From: Gloeomargarita lithophora Alchichica-D10
GTDB lineage: Bacteria > Cyanobacteriota > Cyanobacteriia > Gloeomargaritales > Gloeomargaritaceae
DNA: 64,000 nt
Direction of reading: 5' to 3'
NCBI RefSeq assembly: GCF_001870225.1
Contig: NZ_CP017675.1
Coordinates: forward strand, 637,270-701,269
Shown here: one piece after another, positions 25,418 through 33,318 of the stretch
Layout of the letters: each line of letters starts with the position of its first letter
Position numbering within the stretch: position 1 is the stretch's first letter
Notes under the pieces: generated by a model
Databases searched by the model: none
Told to the model about the DNA's origin: nothing
Seen by the model: the letters and a program-made list of their open reading frames with translations, nothing else
Position numbers and translations under genes: made by a program

Positions 25418-26764
25418 CTAACGTCCATACAGGTCAAGTTCCTGGAGAGCCTCCTGGCGCATTTGCTCTCGTAATTGTAATGGCGCAATTACCTCCCCAT
25501 TGGGTCGCCAATCCCGCAAACGCATAATCAAATTCGTATCCCCTAGCCGCACCTGAGCCTGATAATAGGCATCTTCAGGGGAACGCTGTTGCAAAATCCG
25601 TTGAATTTGCTGTCGTTCTGGATGATTACGAATTAGATTGGAGATTTGGTGGTAATCAACTCGTTGAAAAGTAGAATGTCGTTCAGTGCCATCAATATAA
25701 CGATAGGCAAAATCCGGCTCAAATCGCAATATCATCAGGGCTGATTCCAGATAAAAATCCGTTCCCCAGGCCGTATCCCAGGCGATTTGTACCTGCTCCG
25801 ATGTGGGGAGTTTGGTTTGTTTTTTTAAGTTTAATAAATCCAGGGGAATTTTTGGGTCTGACCAGGATAAGGTCTTGAATTTTTTAGAAATAATCCGGTC
25901 AAGACGAAAGTTATACCAACCTAAGGGCTGATCAGGGGTTTTACCGTAGGCACTCAAGTATTTAGCGCGGCGGGCATAGAATAAACACACCGGATAGGTA
26001 ATCATCATTTGCTCCCCATTTTGACGGGTATCATAAATAAATGCTATAGGACAAATCTCCGGTTGTGACCACAGTTCATTGAGTTGGTTTTGCAGATCAT
26101 CCACTTGATCTTGCGTATCTGCGGGGAAGATAAAGTCTAAATGAATAAAAACCCGTTGCTCTTGGTTAATATTTTGCTGTAAATCTGCGAGTACTACCGA
26201 TAAGCGGGGGTCAATAAAACTAATATCATTTAACACATCAAGACTCTGAATCGTAGATAATGCTTCTGGGGTTGAGCAGTTGGCTAGTTGGGGTACATTC
26301 TCCAGGGAATAACGCATGAACTTGGCCGGTTGAGTTGATTTGAGCCAGCTACTCTCTACTAAATGGGGTAAAGTTTTGCGGAGTGTCCGGTGGGAGTGTC
26401 CAAAGGGTTTTTCTGTCAAATATTGTTCCCAAAGTGCTTCAGGTATTGCGAGGGAGTGTCGCAGTTCATCTGTAATTGGTTCCAACCAGTAACTTAAGGG
26501 CAAATGACAGATACATTCTGCATTGGGGCAAATGATACTTTGTCCGTGGCTGGGGTCTTGGTGGGGATGGTCGGGTGATAATAATCGGTCACGAATATCC
26601 GTATAGGCGAAAACTTCAGGCAAATCACTCCAATCCTGCTCAAAATCACCATAAAGTTTGTGCAAAAGTACCCATAAACGTATAGATAAACCCAATCGTT
26701 CGGCCAATCTCTGCCCGGATAACCATTGTAAAATTGAGACGCTTAAGGGTAGATTCAATTCCAT
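25418..26764 (-). CDS. CRISPR-associated WYL-type protein, TIGR03985-like
   Basis: 448 residues from ATG 26764, whose A is the last base of the upstream gene's TGA. The first 100 residues look like a helical winged-helix region with a short Cys pair (CPNAECICHL). The middle and C-terminus have the WYL-like run: MITYPVCLFYARRAKYLSAY, LGWYNFRLDRIISKKF, then RRFEPDFAYRYIDG-type and LIMRLRDWRPNGEVIAPLQL, ending in LREQMRQEALQELDLYGR. This arrangement recalls the cyanobacterial TIGR03985 CRISPR-associated family. WYL domains sense ligands and usually regulate transcription, so it may control the CARF partner with which it overlaps. Confidence 0.7.
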   Translation of the reverse strand: MELNLPLSVSILQWLSGQRLAERLGLSIRLWVLLHKLYGDFEQDWSDLPEVFAYTDIRDRLLSPDHPHQDPSHGQSIICPNAECICHLPLSYWLEPITDELRHSLAIPEALWEQYLTEKPFGHSHRTLRKTLPHLVESSWLKSTQPAKFMRYSLENVPQLANCSTPEALSTIQSLDVLNDISFIDPRLSVVLADLQQNINQEQRVFIHLDFIFPADTQDQVDDLQNQLNELWSQPEICPIAFIYDTRQNGEQMMITYPVCLFYARRAKYLSAYGKTPDQPLGWYNFRLDRIISKKFKTLSWSDPKIPLDLLNLKKQTKLPTSEQVQIAWDTAWGTDFYLESALMILRFEPDFAYRYIDGTERHSTFQRVDYHQISNLIRNHPERQQIQRILQQRSPEDAYYQAQVRLGDTNLIMRLRDWRPNGEVIAPLQLREQMRQEALQELDLYGR

Positions 26765-27879
26765 CAATGTAGCCCCTTATCTAGCTTATCAATTACAAAT
26801 ATATCATCTTCAAAATGACCAAATATGCGTTTAGCGTCTTGGTCACTCCACGCATCACATTCGTGGGTTGAGGGTGGGTAAGGATTATGTTTTAGTTTTT
26901 TGAAGTCCAAAGAATTGGGATTGTGCGTCTGATTGGTATCTAGGCAATGACTGAGTTGGTCGAGGCGTTGATTAACTATGAGTTTGCGGTCTGCCGGTAG
27001 AGCAGCGAAAGTTCTTTTGAAGACTTCTGAGTAGCGAATTTTTTCACTTAAGGGTGGGAGTAATTTTTCAGAATAATAATCATCTTTGCAACGGTTCCAA
27101 ACCAATCTACCCCACTCGGAAAGCTCGACTTCATCCCCAACTTGATAAAGTAATGTTTCAGGTATTTCCTGACATTGATTCACCGGCAAAGTGTGTTTCT
27201 TTTCCATTTGTCCTAACAGTCGAAAAACCATGAGATTTTGCCCAATAATTCCTTCTGGATCGAGTTTAACGGGTAGGCGGGGAATCCGAATCAGTTCACT
27301 AGAGTTTTGAAAAATATACACACATTCATCGGCATAAAACATTCCCATCGCCTGTAAAAAGCCATTCACACTTTTGAATCCACCCGTCAGGTTAAACACA
27401 ATTTTATAATTGCTTTTTCGATACCCCGGCAAGGTATTTTCCGCCCACTCTACCAACTCATTCATCGCTATACGAAAATTTTCTGCATTACTCACATTTA
27501 AGTATTGAGAGCTGCTCGCAATTTGGACATGACAACCCTGTTTCTCTAACCAGGATTGAATTATATTTGCGGTTTGTTGCCCTTGATAGGTGGCGGTGGC
27601 TAATAAAATATGAACGTCACTTTTGGGGGGAATTTGCCCGTTGTAATAACCTAAAATGCCATTCAATTCTGCACTCCAGTTGCGTACACTTGTTATATCC
27701 GTTTGCAGGATTTCTGACCGTCGTTGGGCGATATATGGCTCTAAAATGGCCTTTTGTTCCGGGGCTAAGTCCTTTTCTTGAGCATCTGCTGTGGTGTTTA
27801 ATAATTTCCGAATCTCCGCATCTACCTGATTGGTTAGGGTACTGGTGCCACAGGGCGAAACTATCAAAATGTGGGACAT
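26764..27879 (-). CDS. CARF-domain effector with a RelE-like C-terminus
   Basis: 371 residues. The N-terminal CARF domain (SHILIVSPCGTSTLTNQ, then KIVFNLTGGFKSVNGFLQAM) has the 'NLTGG-[FY]-K' signature of the APE2256/Csm6-like group that binds cyclic oligoadenylate. The last 60 residues (FKKLKHNPYPPSTHECDAW, KRIFGHFEDDIFVIDKLDK, terminal LH) resemble the RelE/ParE toxin fold, in which basic and aromatic residues cut ribosome-bound mRNA. CARF-RelE fusions are described as type III effectors; the RelE call here is by eye. The gene has its own promoter region (27880-27989), divergent from csx3, and overlaps the WYL gene. Confidence 0.72.
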   Translation of the reverse strand: MSHILIVSPCGTSTLTNQVDAEIRKLLNTTADAQEKDLAPEQKAILEPYIAQRRSEILQTDITSVRNWSAELNGILGYYNGQIPPKSDVHILLATATYQGQQTANIIQSWLEKQGCHVQIASSSQYLNVSNAENFRIAMNELVEWAENTLPGYRKSNYKIVFNLTGGFKSVNGFLQAMGMFYADECVYIFQNSSELIRIPRLPVKLDPEGIIGQNLMVFRLLGQMEKKHTLPVNQCQEIPETLLYQVGDEVELSEWGRLVWNRCKDDYYSEKLLPPLSEKIRYSEVFKRTFAALPADRKLIVNQRLDQLSHCLDTNQTHNPNSLDFKKLKHNPYPPSTHECDAWSDQDAKRIFGHFEDDIFVIDKLDKGLH

Positions 27880-27989
27880 GGATGCGTTACCTCTTGAATT
27901 CTGTCATCATAGCGAGTATATCAGGGCCTAGAACCCTACTCTTCCAGAAAATTTTATGATTCATTGGGTATTGCATCTAACACAAAATC
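27880..27989. promoter_or_regulatory. Divergent promoter region between the CARF and csx3 operons
   Basis: 110 bases separate the starts of the minus-strand CARF-WYL operon and the plus-strand csx3 operon. Both need promoters here, so effector and off-switch could share one regulatory region, perhaps read by the WYL protein. I see no convincing operator palindrome. Confidence 0.45.
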
Positions 27990-28916
27990 ATGTCTTCTCC
28001 TACGGTTTATTTCCACTGGCGGCTGGACGTGACCCAGACCGGTTTGGGTTGTCAGGTGGTGGAAATTGAATTATTGCGCCCTGACCGGTTGATGTTCCCG
28101 GAGAATTTGACCCATCTGCACCTGCCGCCCCAGCTAGACCCGCGCCGGGGGGTGATTCTCACGGGTCGCGCCCCGATTTGGCTCTACGGTTGGTTGGTGC
28201 ATGCTTGCCATCACACTCGCTGGGTGGCCTGCTATGACCCCCGTTTGGGGGCTATCGTGGTCAATACCCATCACCCGGAAGTGACCCTTGGGCAAGTATT
28301 GTTATTACAATCTCAGGGGGAACAATCTCCCCTGGCCGCTACCGTGATGGTGGTTGGTCCTCCCCGCAGTGGTAAAAGTCTCCTCAGCCATGCCCTGTTT
28401 CAGGGGCTATTGCCCGCCTATCCCGGCGTGTATCTACAACGGGCGCACTGGGACGGGGAGGGAAATTGGTTCCTAGAAATCCCCAACGCCCCGCAGGGAC
28501 AAGCCCTCAAGCAACAGTATCGGGGGGGCGAGACTGCGGAATTTTTCCCGTTTCAGGCGCAGGCGATTCTCAATCTGCGGCGGCAAAAACAACTGGTTAT
28601 CGTCGATGTGGGGGGTAAGGTTGACCCGGCCAAACAGCCCCTTTTGGAAGCCTGTACCCATTATCTAGTGGTCAGTTGCGAACTAAAAGTCATCCCCAGT
28701 TGGCATGAATTTTGTGCCGAACGGGGTAATTTACAATTGCTAGGCATTGTCCATACTCATGTGGGGCAGGGAGAACAGCTGCGCCAACAAACACCTTGCC
28801 TGGAAATCGAACTGGGTATTCCGCCCAACGCTCCCCTGACCCCGCCGCCAATTTTACTGGAAATGATGCAAAATCTCGCCCGCCCAGCCGTTTTGGAAGG
28901 GGGTGATTCCATCTAA
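27990..28916 (+). CDS. csx3: Csx3-AAA fusion (ring nuclease domain plus ATPase)
   Basis: 308 residues. The first 110 form a Csx3 domain (LPPQLDPRRGVILTGRAPIW, then HTRWVACYDPRLGAIVVNTH), a family whose stand-alone members degrade cyclic tetra-adenylate as ring nucleases. It continues into a P-loop ATPase: VVGPPRSGKSLLSHAL (Walker A, about residue 130), LVIVDVGGKVDP (Walker B-like), and a C-terminal region with no further motif. Such Csx3-AAA fusions occur in cyanobacterial type III loci and are expected to shut off CARF effectors. It leads a plus-strand cassette with the NYN and HD genes, 40 and 10 bases apart. Confidence 0.88.
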   Translation: MSSPTVYFHWRLDVTQTGLGCQVVEIELLRPDRLMFPENLTHLHLPPQLDPRRGVILTGRAPIWLYGWLVHACHHTRWVACYDPRLGAIVVNTHHPEVTLGQVLLLQSQGEQSPLAATVMVVGPPRSGKSLLSHALFQGLLPAYPGVYLQRAHWDGEGNWFLEIPNAPQGQALKQQYRGGETAEFFPFQAQAILNLRRQKQLVIVDVGGKVDPAKQPLLEACTHYLVVSCELKVIPSWHEFCAERGNLQLLGIVHTHVGQGEQLRQQTPCLEIELGIPPNAPLTPPPILLEMMQNLARPAVLEGGDSI

Positions 28917-28956
28917 AGATATAACAGAATTATTGATAGTTCCCGAGGAGGGGCAA

Positions 28957-29871
28957 ATGAATGTCACAGCGAAGGTGGGGTGGTATGGTGGTGCGCTACT
29001 GCTAACTTTGTGGACGCGGCAAGTGGTGTTTGGGGTGTTGCCTGCGGCGGTCTTTTGGCAGCGGCGACAATGGCAACAGATTAACCGGATTATTGACCAA
29101 AAGTTTGGACAAACCCTTGATTTTACTCACCAAATTCACCTATTCCAAACCCAACTGGATCGCTTAAGTGCGAATGGTCATGCTTCTGTTTCAATTCGTC
29201 AACAAACTACCCCAATTATTCAGCAAATTGGTCTGATGCAACAACGGTTGCGTCAAATTGAATTGGGCACAACTCCCCAGGTTGCTCAATTAACCGACCA
29301 ACTCATTCAGCTACAAACCCAGATGGACAGCCTGGCGCAGGGGGTGATTCCCCGCCAGGGGGTGGGGGTATTTATTGACGGAGCCAATCTCCATGCCAGT
29401 GCCCGCCAGCGGGGGGTGCAATTGGATTATGCCCGCCTCCTAACCCAGGTACTGCCCAAGGATACCCCGGCTACTGCGGTACATTTCTACAGCGGTCACG
29501 ACCCGGATAATCTTCCCCAGCGGCGTTTGCACCGGGATTTAGCGCAAATGGGTATGAAAATGCACCTCAAATCGGTAACTCAATTTGCTGATGGTGCCAA
29601 AAAAGCGAATTTGGATGGGGAAATGATCGTGGATTTGATGATAAATACTTTTGCCCATGTGATTCTCCTCAGTGGCGATGGGGATTTTTTGCCCGCCTTG
29701 CAACAACTGGATCAGCAGGGGGTGCAGGTCACGGTGGCGGCTTTTGGGCGGGATACCCATCAACCCCTGAAGCAAAATTTCCCCTTTCGTGACCTGGCAA
29801 AATGTTGCACTTCCACGGGTCAAGTCATTGCCTTACCCGCTAAACAAACCCGTAAATACGCCCACGGATGA
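28957..29871 (+). CDS. NYN (LabA/DUF88, PIN-like) nuclease with membrane-proximal coiled coil
   Basis: 304 residues from ATG 28957, preceded by GAGGAGG; the GTG at 28903 overlapping csx3 is less likely. The N-terminus holds one hydrophobic segment (GWYGGALLLTLW...VFGVLPAAVF) and a helical Gln-rich region (about 45-145). Then comes the NYN domain with its acidic metal-binding residues: GVFIDGANLHASA, ANLDGEMIVDLMINTF and ILLSGDGDFLPALQQL. NYN/PIN-like proteins cleave RNA in studied cases. The signal-anchor-like N-terminus suggests membrane attachment. It lies between csx3 and an HD hydrolase gene in one direction, so an RNA-cleaving accessory role in type III defence is plausible but unproven. 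Confidence 0.82.
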   Translation: MNVTAKVGWYGGALLLTLWTRQVVFGVLPAAVFWQRRQWQQINRIIDQKFGQTLDFTHQIHLFQTQLDRLSANGHASVSIRQQTTPIIQQIGLMQQRLRQIELGTTPQVAQLTDQLIQLQTQMDSLAQGVIPRQGVGVFIDGANLHASARQRGVQLDYARLLTQVLPKDTPATAVHFYSGHDPDNLPQRRLHRDLAQMGMKMHLKSVTQFADGAKKANLDGEMIVDLMINTFAHVILLSGDGDFLPALQQLDQQGVQVTVAAFGRDTHQPLKQNFPFRDLAKCCTSTGQVIALPAKQTRKYAHG

Positions 29872-29881
29872 GGTGATAATT

Positions 29882-30454
29882 ATGCTCAGTTTTTGTTTTG
29901 CCCAAGCCTTGATTTACGCCCACGAATTGCATCAGAAACAGGTGCGTAAAGGTACTTCTATTCCCTACATTAGTCACCTGCTGGCTGTCAGTGCCATTGC
30001 TTTAGAACATGGTGCCAATCAAGACCAAGCCATTGCCGCTTTACTCCATGACAGTTTGGAGGATGCTCCCCAATACAGTGGCCGCTCCCGGCAAATGATT
30101 GAATCAGAAATTGCCGAACAATTTGGTGCGGAGGTACGGCGGATTGTCATCGGTTGCACGGATACTTTTGGAGATGGTCAAAAAGTAGATTGGTGGCAAA
30201 GAAAAATCATTTATCTTCAGCATTTAGAACAGGCAGATGAGGCGGTTTTACTGGTATCCAATGCGGATAAATTTCACAATGTCCAATGTATCTGGCGGGA
30301 TTATCAAAATCTTGGGGAAAATCTGTGGGCACGATTCACCGGGGGTAAAATTGGCACCCTATGGTATTACCAAAACTTGGCGGAATTATTCCATCGCCGC
30401 CGCCCGTCCCGTCTCGCTACGGATTTGCAAATCGTAACGGATATGATGACATAA
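29882..30454 (+). CDS. HD-domain phosphohydrolase (SpoT/MESH1-like)
   Basis: 190 residues from ATG 29882 (GAGGTGATAATT upstream). KQVRKGTSIPYISHLLAVSA, then AIAALLHDSLEDAPQYS and LVSNADKFHNVQ form the HD hydrolase set: His in 'ISHL', HD in LLHD, and the late Asp in NADK, as in the (p)ppGpp hydrolase half of RelA/SpoT. No synthetase or TGS domain is present, as in small alarmone hydrolases. Substrate is unknown; a nucleotide or cyclic-nucleotide signal is a natural guess in this cassette. The TAA stop lies in the left end of a MITE-like element (copy B), so the natural C-terminus may have been altered. Confidence 0.8.
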   Translation: MLSFCFAQALIYAHELHQKQVRKGTSIPYISHLLAVSAIALEHGANQDQAIAALLHDSLEDAPQYSGRSRQMIESEIAEQFGAEVRRIVIGCTDTFGDGQKVDWWQRKIIYLQHLEQADEAVLLVSNADKFHNVQCIWRDYQNLGENLWARFTGGKIGTLWYYQNLAELFHRRRPSRLATDLQIVTDMMT

Positions 30455-30564
30455 GCCATCCCACATGATAGCCTGCGTGCCGTAGGCATACAAACGTTCA
30501 GAAGAACCAAGGACGGGGGCGGTGCCCCTGCGAACGCTTATGCTTAATTCAAATAGGATTGTTA
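30452..30564 (+). mobile_element. MITE-like element, copy B
   Basis: About 113 bases ending in GGATTGTTA (30556-30564) plus TA, with a degenerate left end near TAAGCCATCC (30452). Its interior aligns with copy C: CATGATAGCCTGCGTGCCGT, CAGAAGAACC, the GC-rich core and TTCAAATAGGATTGTTA. The right TA is joined to the Uma2 start codon (TATATG), and the left end supplies the stop codon of the HD gene. Confidence 0.6.
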
Positions 30565-30565
30565 T

Positions 30566-31147
30566 ATGATTGCCCAAAACTCTTTCCTGCCCGTTGCAGC
30601 GTATCTCCAGATGGAAATGGCCAGTCCGGTCAAACATGAATATATCAATGGCGAAATTTATGGGATGGCGGGAGCGAACGATGCTCATGTCACCATTACC
30701 TTAAATCTGGCGGCTCTCCTGCGCAGTCATATCCGGGGGAGTGGCTGTCGGGTGTACATCACGGATATGCAAGTGCGCCTCGAAATCCCTAATTGTTTTT
30801 ACTACCCGGATATTATGGTTACCTGCGACAGTCGTGACCAGGAAAACGCCACTTATAAATGCTTTCCCAAGCTGATTGTGGAGGTACTTTCCGCTTCAAC
30901 CGAGGCATTTGACCGGGGGGACAAATTTGCGGATTATCAAACCTTACCTAACCTAGAAGAATATGTGCTGATCAACACCCGACACCCGCGGGTGGAATGC
31001 TTTCGCCGGGGTGGGAATGGTTTGTGGATATTGCAATCCTACCCCCCGGAATCGAGATGTTTTACACTCCATAGCGTGAATTTTGAGGCGACATTGGCAC
31101 AATTGTATGAAGATGTGGAATTGGCAATAAACCCATCGCAGTCATAG
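30566..31147 (+). CDS. Uma2-family putative endonuclease
   Basis: 193 residues. FLPVAAYLQMEMASPVKHEY then INGEIYGMAGANDAHVTITL is the common Uma2 N-terminus; YPDIMVTCDSRDQENA, PKLIVEVLSASTEAFDRGDK and NLEEYVLINTRHPRVECFRR give the PD strand, the E-V strand and the closing segment. All expected acidic residues are present. It stands between the HD gene and adaptation module 2, in the same direction as both. The start codon touches the end of a MITE-like element, whose outer sequence must form the 5' leader of the message; no ribosome site is visible. Confidence 0.85.
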   Translation: MIAQNSFLPVAAYLQMEMASPVKHEYINGEIYGMAGANDAHVTITLNLAALLRSHIRGSGCRVYITDMQVRLEIPNCFYYPDIMVTCDSRDQENATYKCFPKLIVEVLSASTEAFDRGDKFADYQTLPNLEEYVLINTRHPRVECFRRGGNGLWILQSYPPESRCFTLHSVNFEATLAQLYEDVELAINPSQS

Positions 31148-31253
31148 CGCAACCCTACAGTCCGTTCCCCATCGGTTATCGCTGTAATTTACTTGGAAGT
31201 GTCTCCTTCTAACGCCGTTTAGGATACAGAGATTGGGTTCAGGGGAAATTTTA

Positions 31254-31583
31254 ATGGACAGAAGAGAAGAAATAATTGCCGAGGAAGATCGAAGTAGGCG
31301 AGAGCGGGAATTGCGGCGAGTTTATCGTTTGTCCCAGCGCGCGTATTGGGTAACGGTGTTGTTGGGCATTTTGTTTCCGATTGGGGCGTATATTTACACG
31401 CGCAGATGGCGGGCAATGTTGATTTTTCTGGCTTTGGCCGGATTCATGGGTCTGATATTTACCCCGGAAAATGAATCGGCAGAATGGGAGCCATCGGCGG
31501 TATTTATGGTGTTAGGGGCGGTGGGAGCCACGGTGGATAATGGGCGGGCGATTCGTTGGGCACGAACAAAAATGGGAGGTTGA
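31254..31583 (+). CDS. Small membrane protein at the head of adaptation module 2
   Basis: 109 residues from ATG 31254 (AGGGGA nine bases upstream); the TTG at 31233 is not needed. A highly charged N-terminal helix (DRREEIIAEEDRSRRERELR) precedes two or three hydrophobic segments (WVTVLLGILFPIGAYIYT, AMLIFLALAGFMGLIF and SAVFMVLGAVGATV), and the C-terminus is basic. The layout somewhat resembles TM2-type or phage-holin-like membrane proteins, but I cannot assign a family. It ends two bases before the cas1-coupled membrane gene, so it is probably part of the cas1-cas2 operon. Module 1 has no equivalent. Confidence 0.7.
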   Translation: MDRREEIIAEEDRSRRERELRRVYRLSQRAYWVTVLLGILFPIGAYIYTRRWRAMLIFLALAGFMGLIFTPENESAEWEPSAVFMVLGAVGATVDNGRAIRWARTKMGG

Positions 31584-31585
31584 AT

Positions 31586-31849
31586 ATGCGACGCAATCGG
31601 TGGCTGTTCCGGCGGGTGAGAAATTTGTTGGCCGCCCTGGTCAACGGTGGGGTGACCTTAACGGTGTTGCTCATCGCACCTTTGGGTTTGGCGGCGGTGA
31701 TTACTAATACCATTCTCGTCATGGTATGCACATTTTTTGGCGAAGAAGTCACGGACTTTTTTGTGGGAATGCTACGCCAAAGTATCACGGGAGAACTGCT
31801 CCCCGATGAACGTGAAACCCGCATTACCCGCACCCGTGACCGGGAATAA
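31586..31849 (+). CDS. Small membrane protein coupled to cas1 (module 2)
   Basis: 87 residues from ATG 31586 with GGAGG upstream. A basic start (MRRNRWLFRRVRN) leads into LLAALVNGGVTLTVLLIAPL and GLAAVITNTILVMVCTFFGE, two hydrophobic segments, then an acidic-basic tail (RETRITRTRDRE). The core is nearly the same as in the gene at 13876-14181, and the stop overlaps the cas1 start (TAATG). The conserved pairing with diverged cas1 genes in two places is the main reason to regard it as CRISPR-associated. No catalytic residues are evident, which fits an anchor or adaptor better than an enzyme. Confidence 0.78.
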   Translation: MRRNRWLFRRVRNLLAALVNGGVTLTVLLIAPLGLAAVITNTILVMVCTFFGEEVTDFFVGMLRQSITGELLPDERETRITRTRDRE

Positions 31850-32838
31850 TGCGTACCCTATATCTCTCGCAACAGGGATGCTGGGTAACCCTCAAACAAG
31901 AGTTTTTACGGGTATTATCGGGCAGACAAGAGCTATACACCGTACCCCTACCCACCCTGCAACAGGTGTTAATTTTTGGGTATGCCCAGATGACGACCCA
32001 GGCGATTCGGGCTTGTCTCGTCCGGGAAATCCCGATTGCTTATTTATCCCAGACGGGCTACTGCTACGGGCGGGTGATGCCTTTAGCGCGGGGGTATCGG
32101 GGGTTAGCCCAACGGCAACAGGCGATGGCGGAGCAATGGCGGCTGCAGACAGCCCAGCAAATTGTGCGGGCGAAACTGCTCAACAGTCGGGTATTGTTGA
32201 TGCGGCAGTTGCGGGAAACGCCCACGGCATCCGGGGCAATGGTGGTCAATAGTCTGAGTCATTTGGCGGCACGGGCATTACAAACTGACCGTTTAGAGCC
32301 GTTGTTGGGCATTGAGGGGATAGGAGCGGCGTTGTATTTCCCAGAATTGGGGAATTGCCTACGGCAGGAGGGCTTTATTTTGCTCACCCGCACCCGGCGA
32401 CCGCCAACCAATCCCGTTAATGCCCTGCTCAGTTTTGGCTACAGCGTCTTGTGGAACCATTTGTTTACTTTGATTGAATTACAGGATTTGCATCCTTATG
32501 AAGGTTGTTTGCACCGGGGAAATCGCCAACATGCGGCCTTAGTTTCGGATTTGTTAGAGGAATTTCGGGCACCCATTATTGATTCATTGATGTTGAGTTT
32601 AATCAATCGGAGAATTTTAGATGCCGATCAGGATTTTATGTATGAAAAGGGGGGATGTTTTTTGAATGAAACCGGTCGCAAAAAATTCTTGAAAAGTTTT
32701 TTAGAACGCATGTCCATAAAAATCAAAACCCAGACCGGAACCCAACCTTTTTGGGATGTCCTCACCCAACAGGTGCGCCAATACAAACAGTGTATTTTTA
32801 ATCCAGAACAGGTATATCAACCCTATCAAATTCGTTAA
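31849..32838 (+). CDS. cas1: CRISPR integrase Cas1 (module 2)
   Basis: 329 residues. MRTLYLSQQGCWVTLKQEFL, then QAIRACLVREIPIAYLSQTG match the Cas1 N-terminal domain. RRPPTNPVNALLSFGYSVLW and GCFLNETGRKKFLKSFLERM mark the helical integrase domain. The metal site would use Glu in GIEGIGAALYF, His in CLHRGNRQHAALVSD and the acidic DLLEEFRAPIIDSL, all present. It is paralogous to the cas1 at 12898-13875 (near-identical motif order, many substitutions). It overlaps the membrane gene upstream and is followed one base later by cas2, then the leader and array 2, the arrangement of a self-contained adaptation unit. Confidence 0.95.
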   Translation: MRTLYLSQQGCWVTLKQEFLRVLSGRQELYTVPLPTLQQVLIFGYAQMTTQAIRACLVREIPIAYLSQTGYCYGRVMPLARGYRGLAQRQQAMAEQWRLQTAQQIVRAKLLNSRVLLMRQLRETPTASGAMVVNSLSHLAARALQTDRLEPLLGIEGIGAALYFPELGNCLRQEGFILLTRTRRPPTNPVNALLSFGYSVLWNHLFTLIELQDLHPYEGCLHRGNRQHAALVSDLLEEFRAPIIDSLMLSLINRRILDADQDFMYEKGGCFLNETGRKKFLKSFLERMSIKIKTQTGTQPFWDVLTQQVRQYKQCIFNPEQVYQPYQIR

Positions 32839-32839
32839 A

Positions 32840-33118
32840 ATGTTATTGTATATTGTCTGCTATGACACCCCTTCAGATAAACGACGTAAAAAAATGGCAG
32901 ACATCCTGGAAGGTTATGGGAAGAGGGTGCAGTATAGCGTTTTTGAATGTGTATTGCCCCTGGAACAATATCAAGAATTAAAAAAGCGTTTACGCAAGCG
33001 ATATAAAGAAGGGGAAGATTGCATTCGCTTTTATCCCATTTCCCAACATACCCTGACGCAAGTAGATTTGTGGGGTGGACCGTCCCTAGCCCAAGAACCG
33101 GGTTCGGTGATCATCTGA
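32840..33118 (+). CDS. cas2: CRISPR Cas2 (module 2)
   Basis: 92 residues from ATG 32840; the longer frame from 32756 is inside cas1. MLLYIVCYDTPSDKRRKKMA has the ferredoxin-fold Asp, then GYGKRVQYSVFECVLP and DCIRFYPIS, all Cas2 hallmarks. It closes the module and is followed by the 200-base leader of array 2. Confidence 0.93.
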   Translation: MLLYIVCYDTPSDKRRKKMADILEGYGKRVQYSVFECVLPLEQYQELKKRLRKRYKEGEDCIRFYPISQHTLTQVDLWGGPSLAQEPGSVII

Positions 33119-33318
33119 TGGACATCCCCGCCAAGTTTGCGAGCATCGCCCAAAAACCGCCAAACCCCCATTCTTTCGTTGAGACGCTCGACATGGCTCC
33201 CAGAAGGGGTTTGAGGCACTTTTCGGAGTCCGCAAATAGTACAAAGTATAAACATTCTTTGAGTCGCTCGCAAATGCCCCTTGCAATTCCCTGCCCATGC
33301 GGGTTTTAATAGGGGTAG
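33119..33318 (+). promoter_or_regulatory. Leader of CRISPR array 2
   Basis: 200 bases between the cas2 stop and the first repeat, with no gene. Adjacent position and the repeat orientation (GGAAAC at the far end of each repeat) make it the leader. It contains TAGTACAAAGTATAAACATT about 90 bases before the array, an AT-rich patch suitable for a promoter -10 (TATAAA) or integration signal. Confidence 0.65.
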
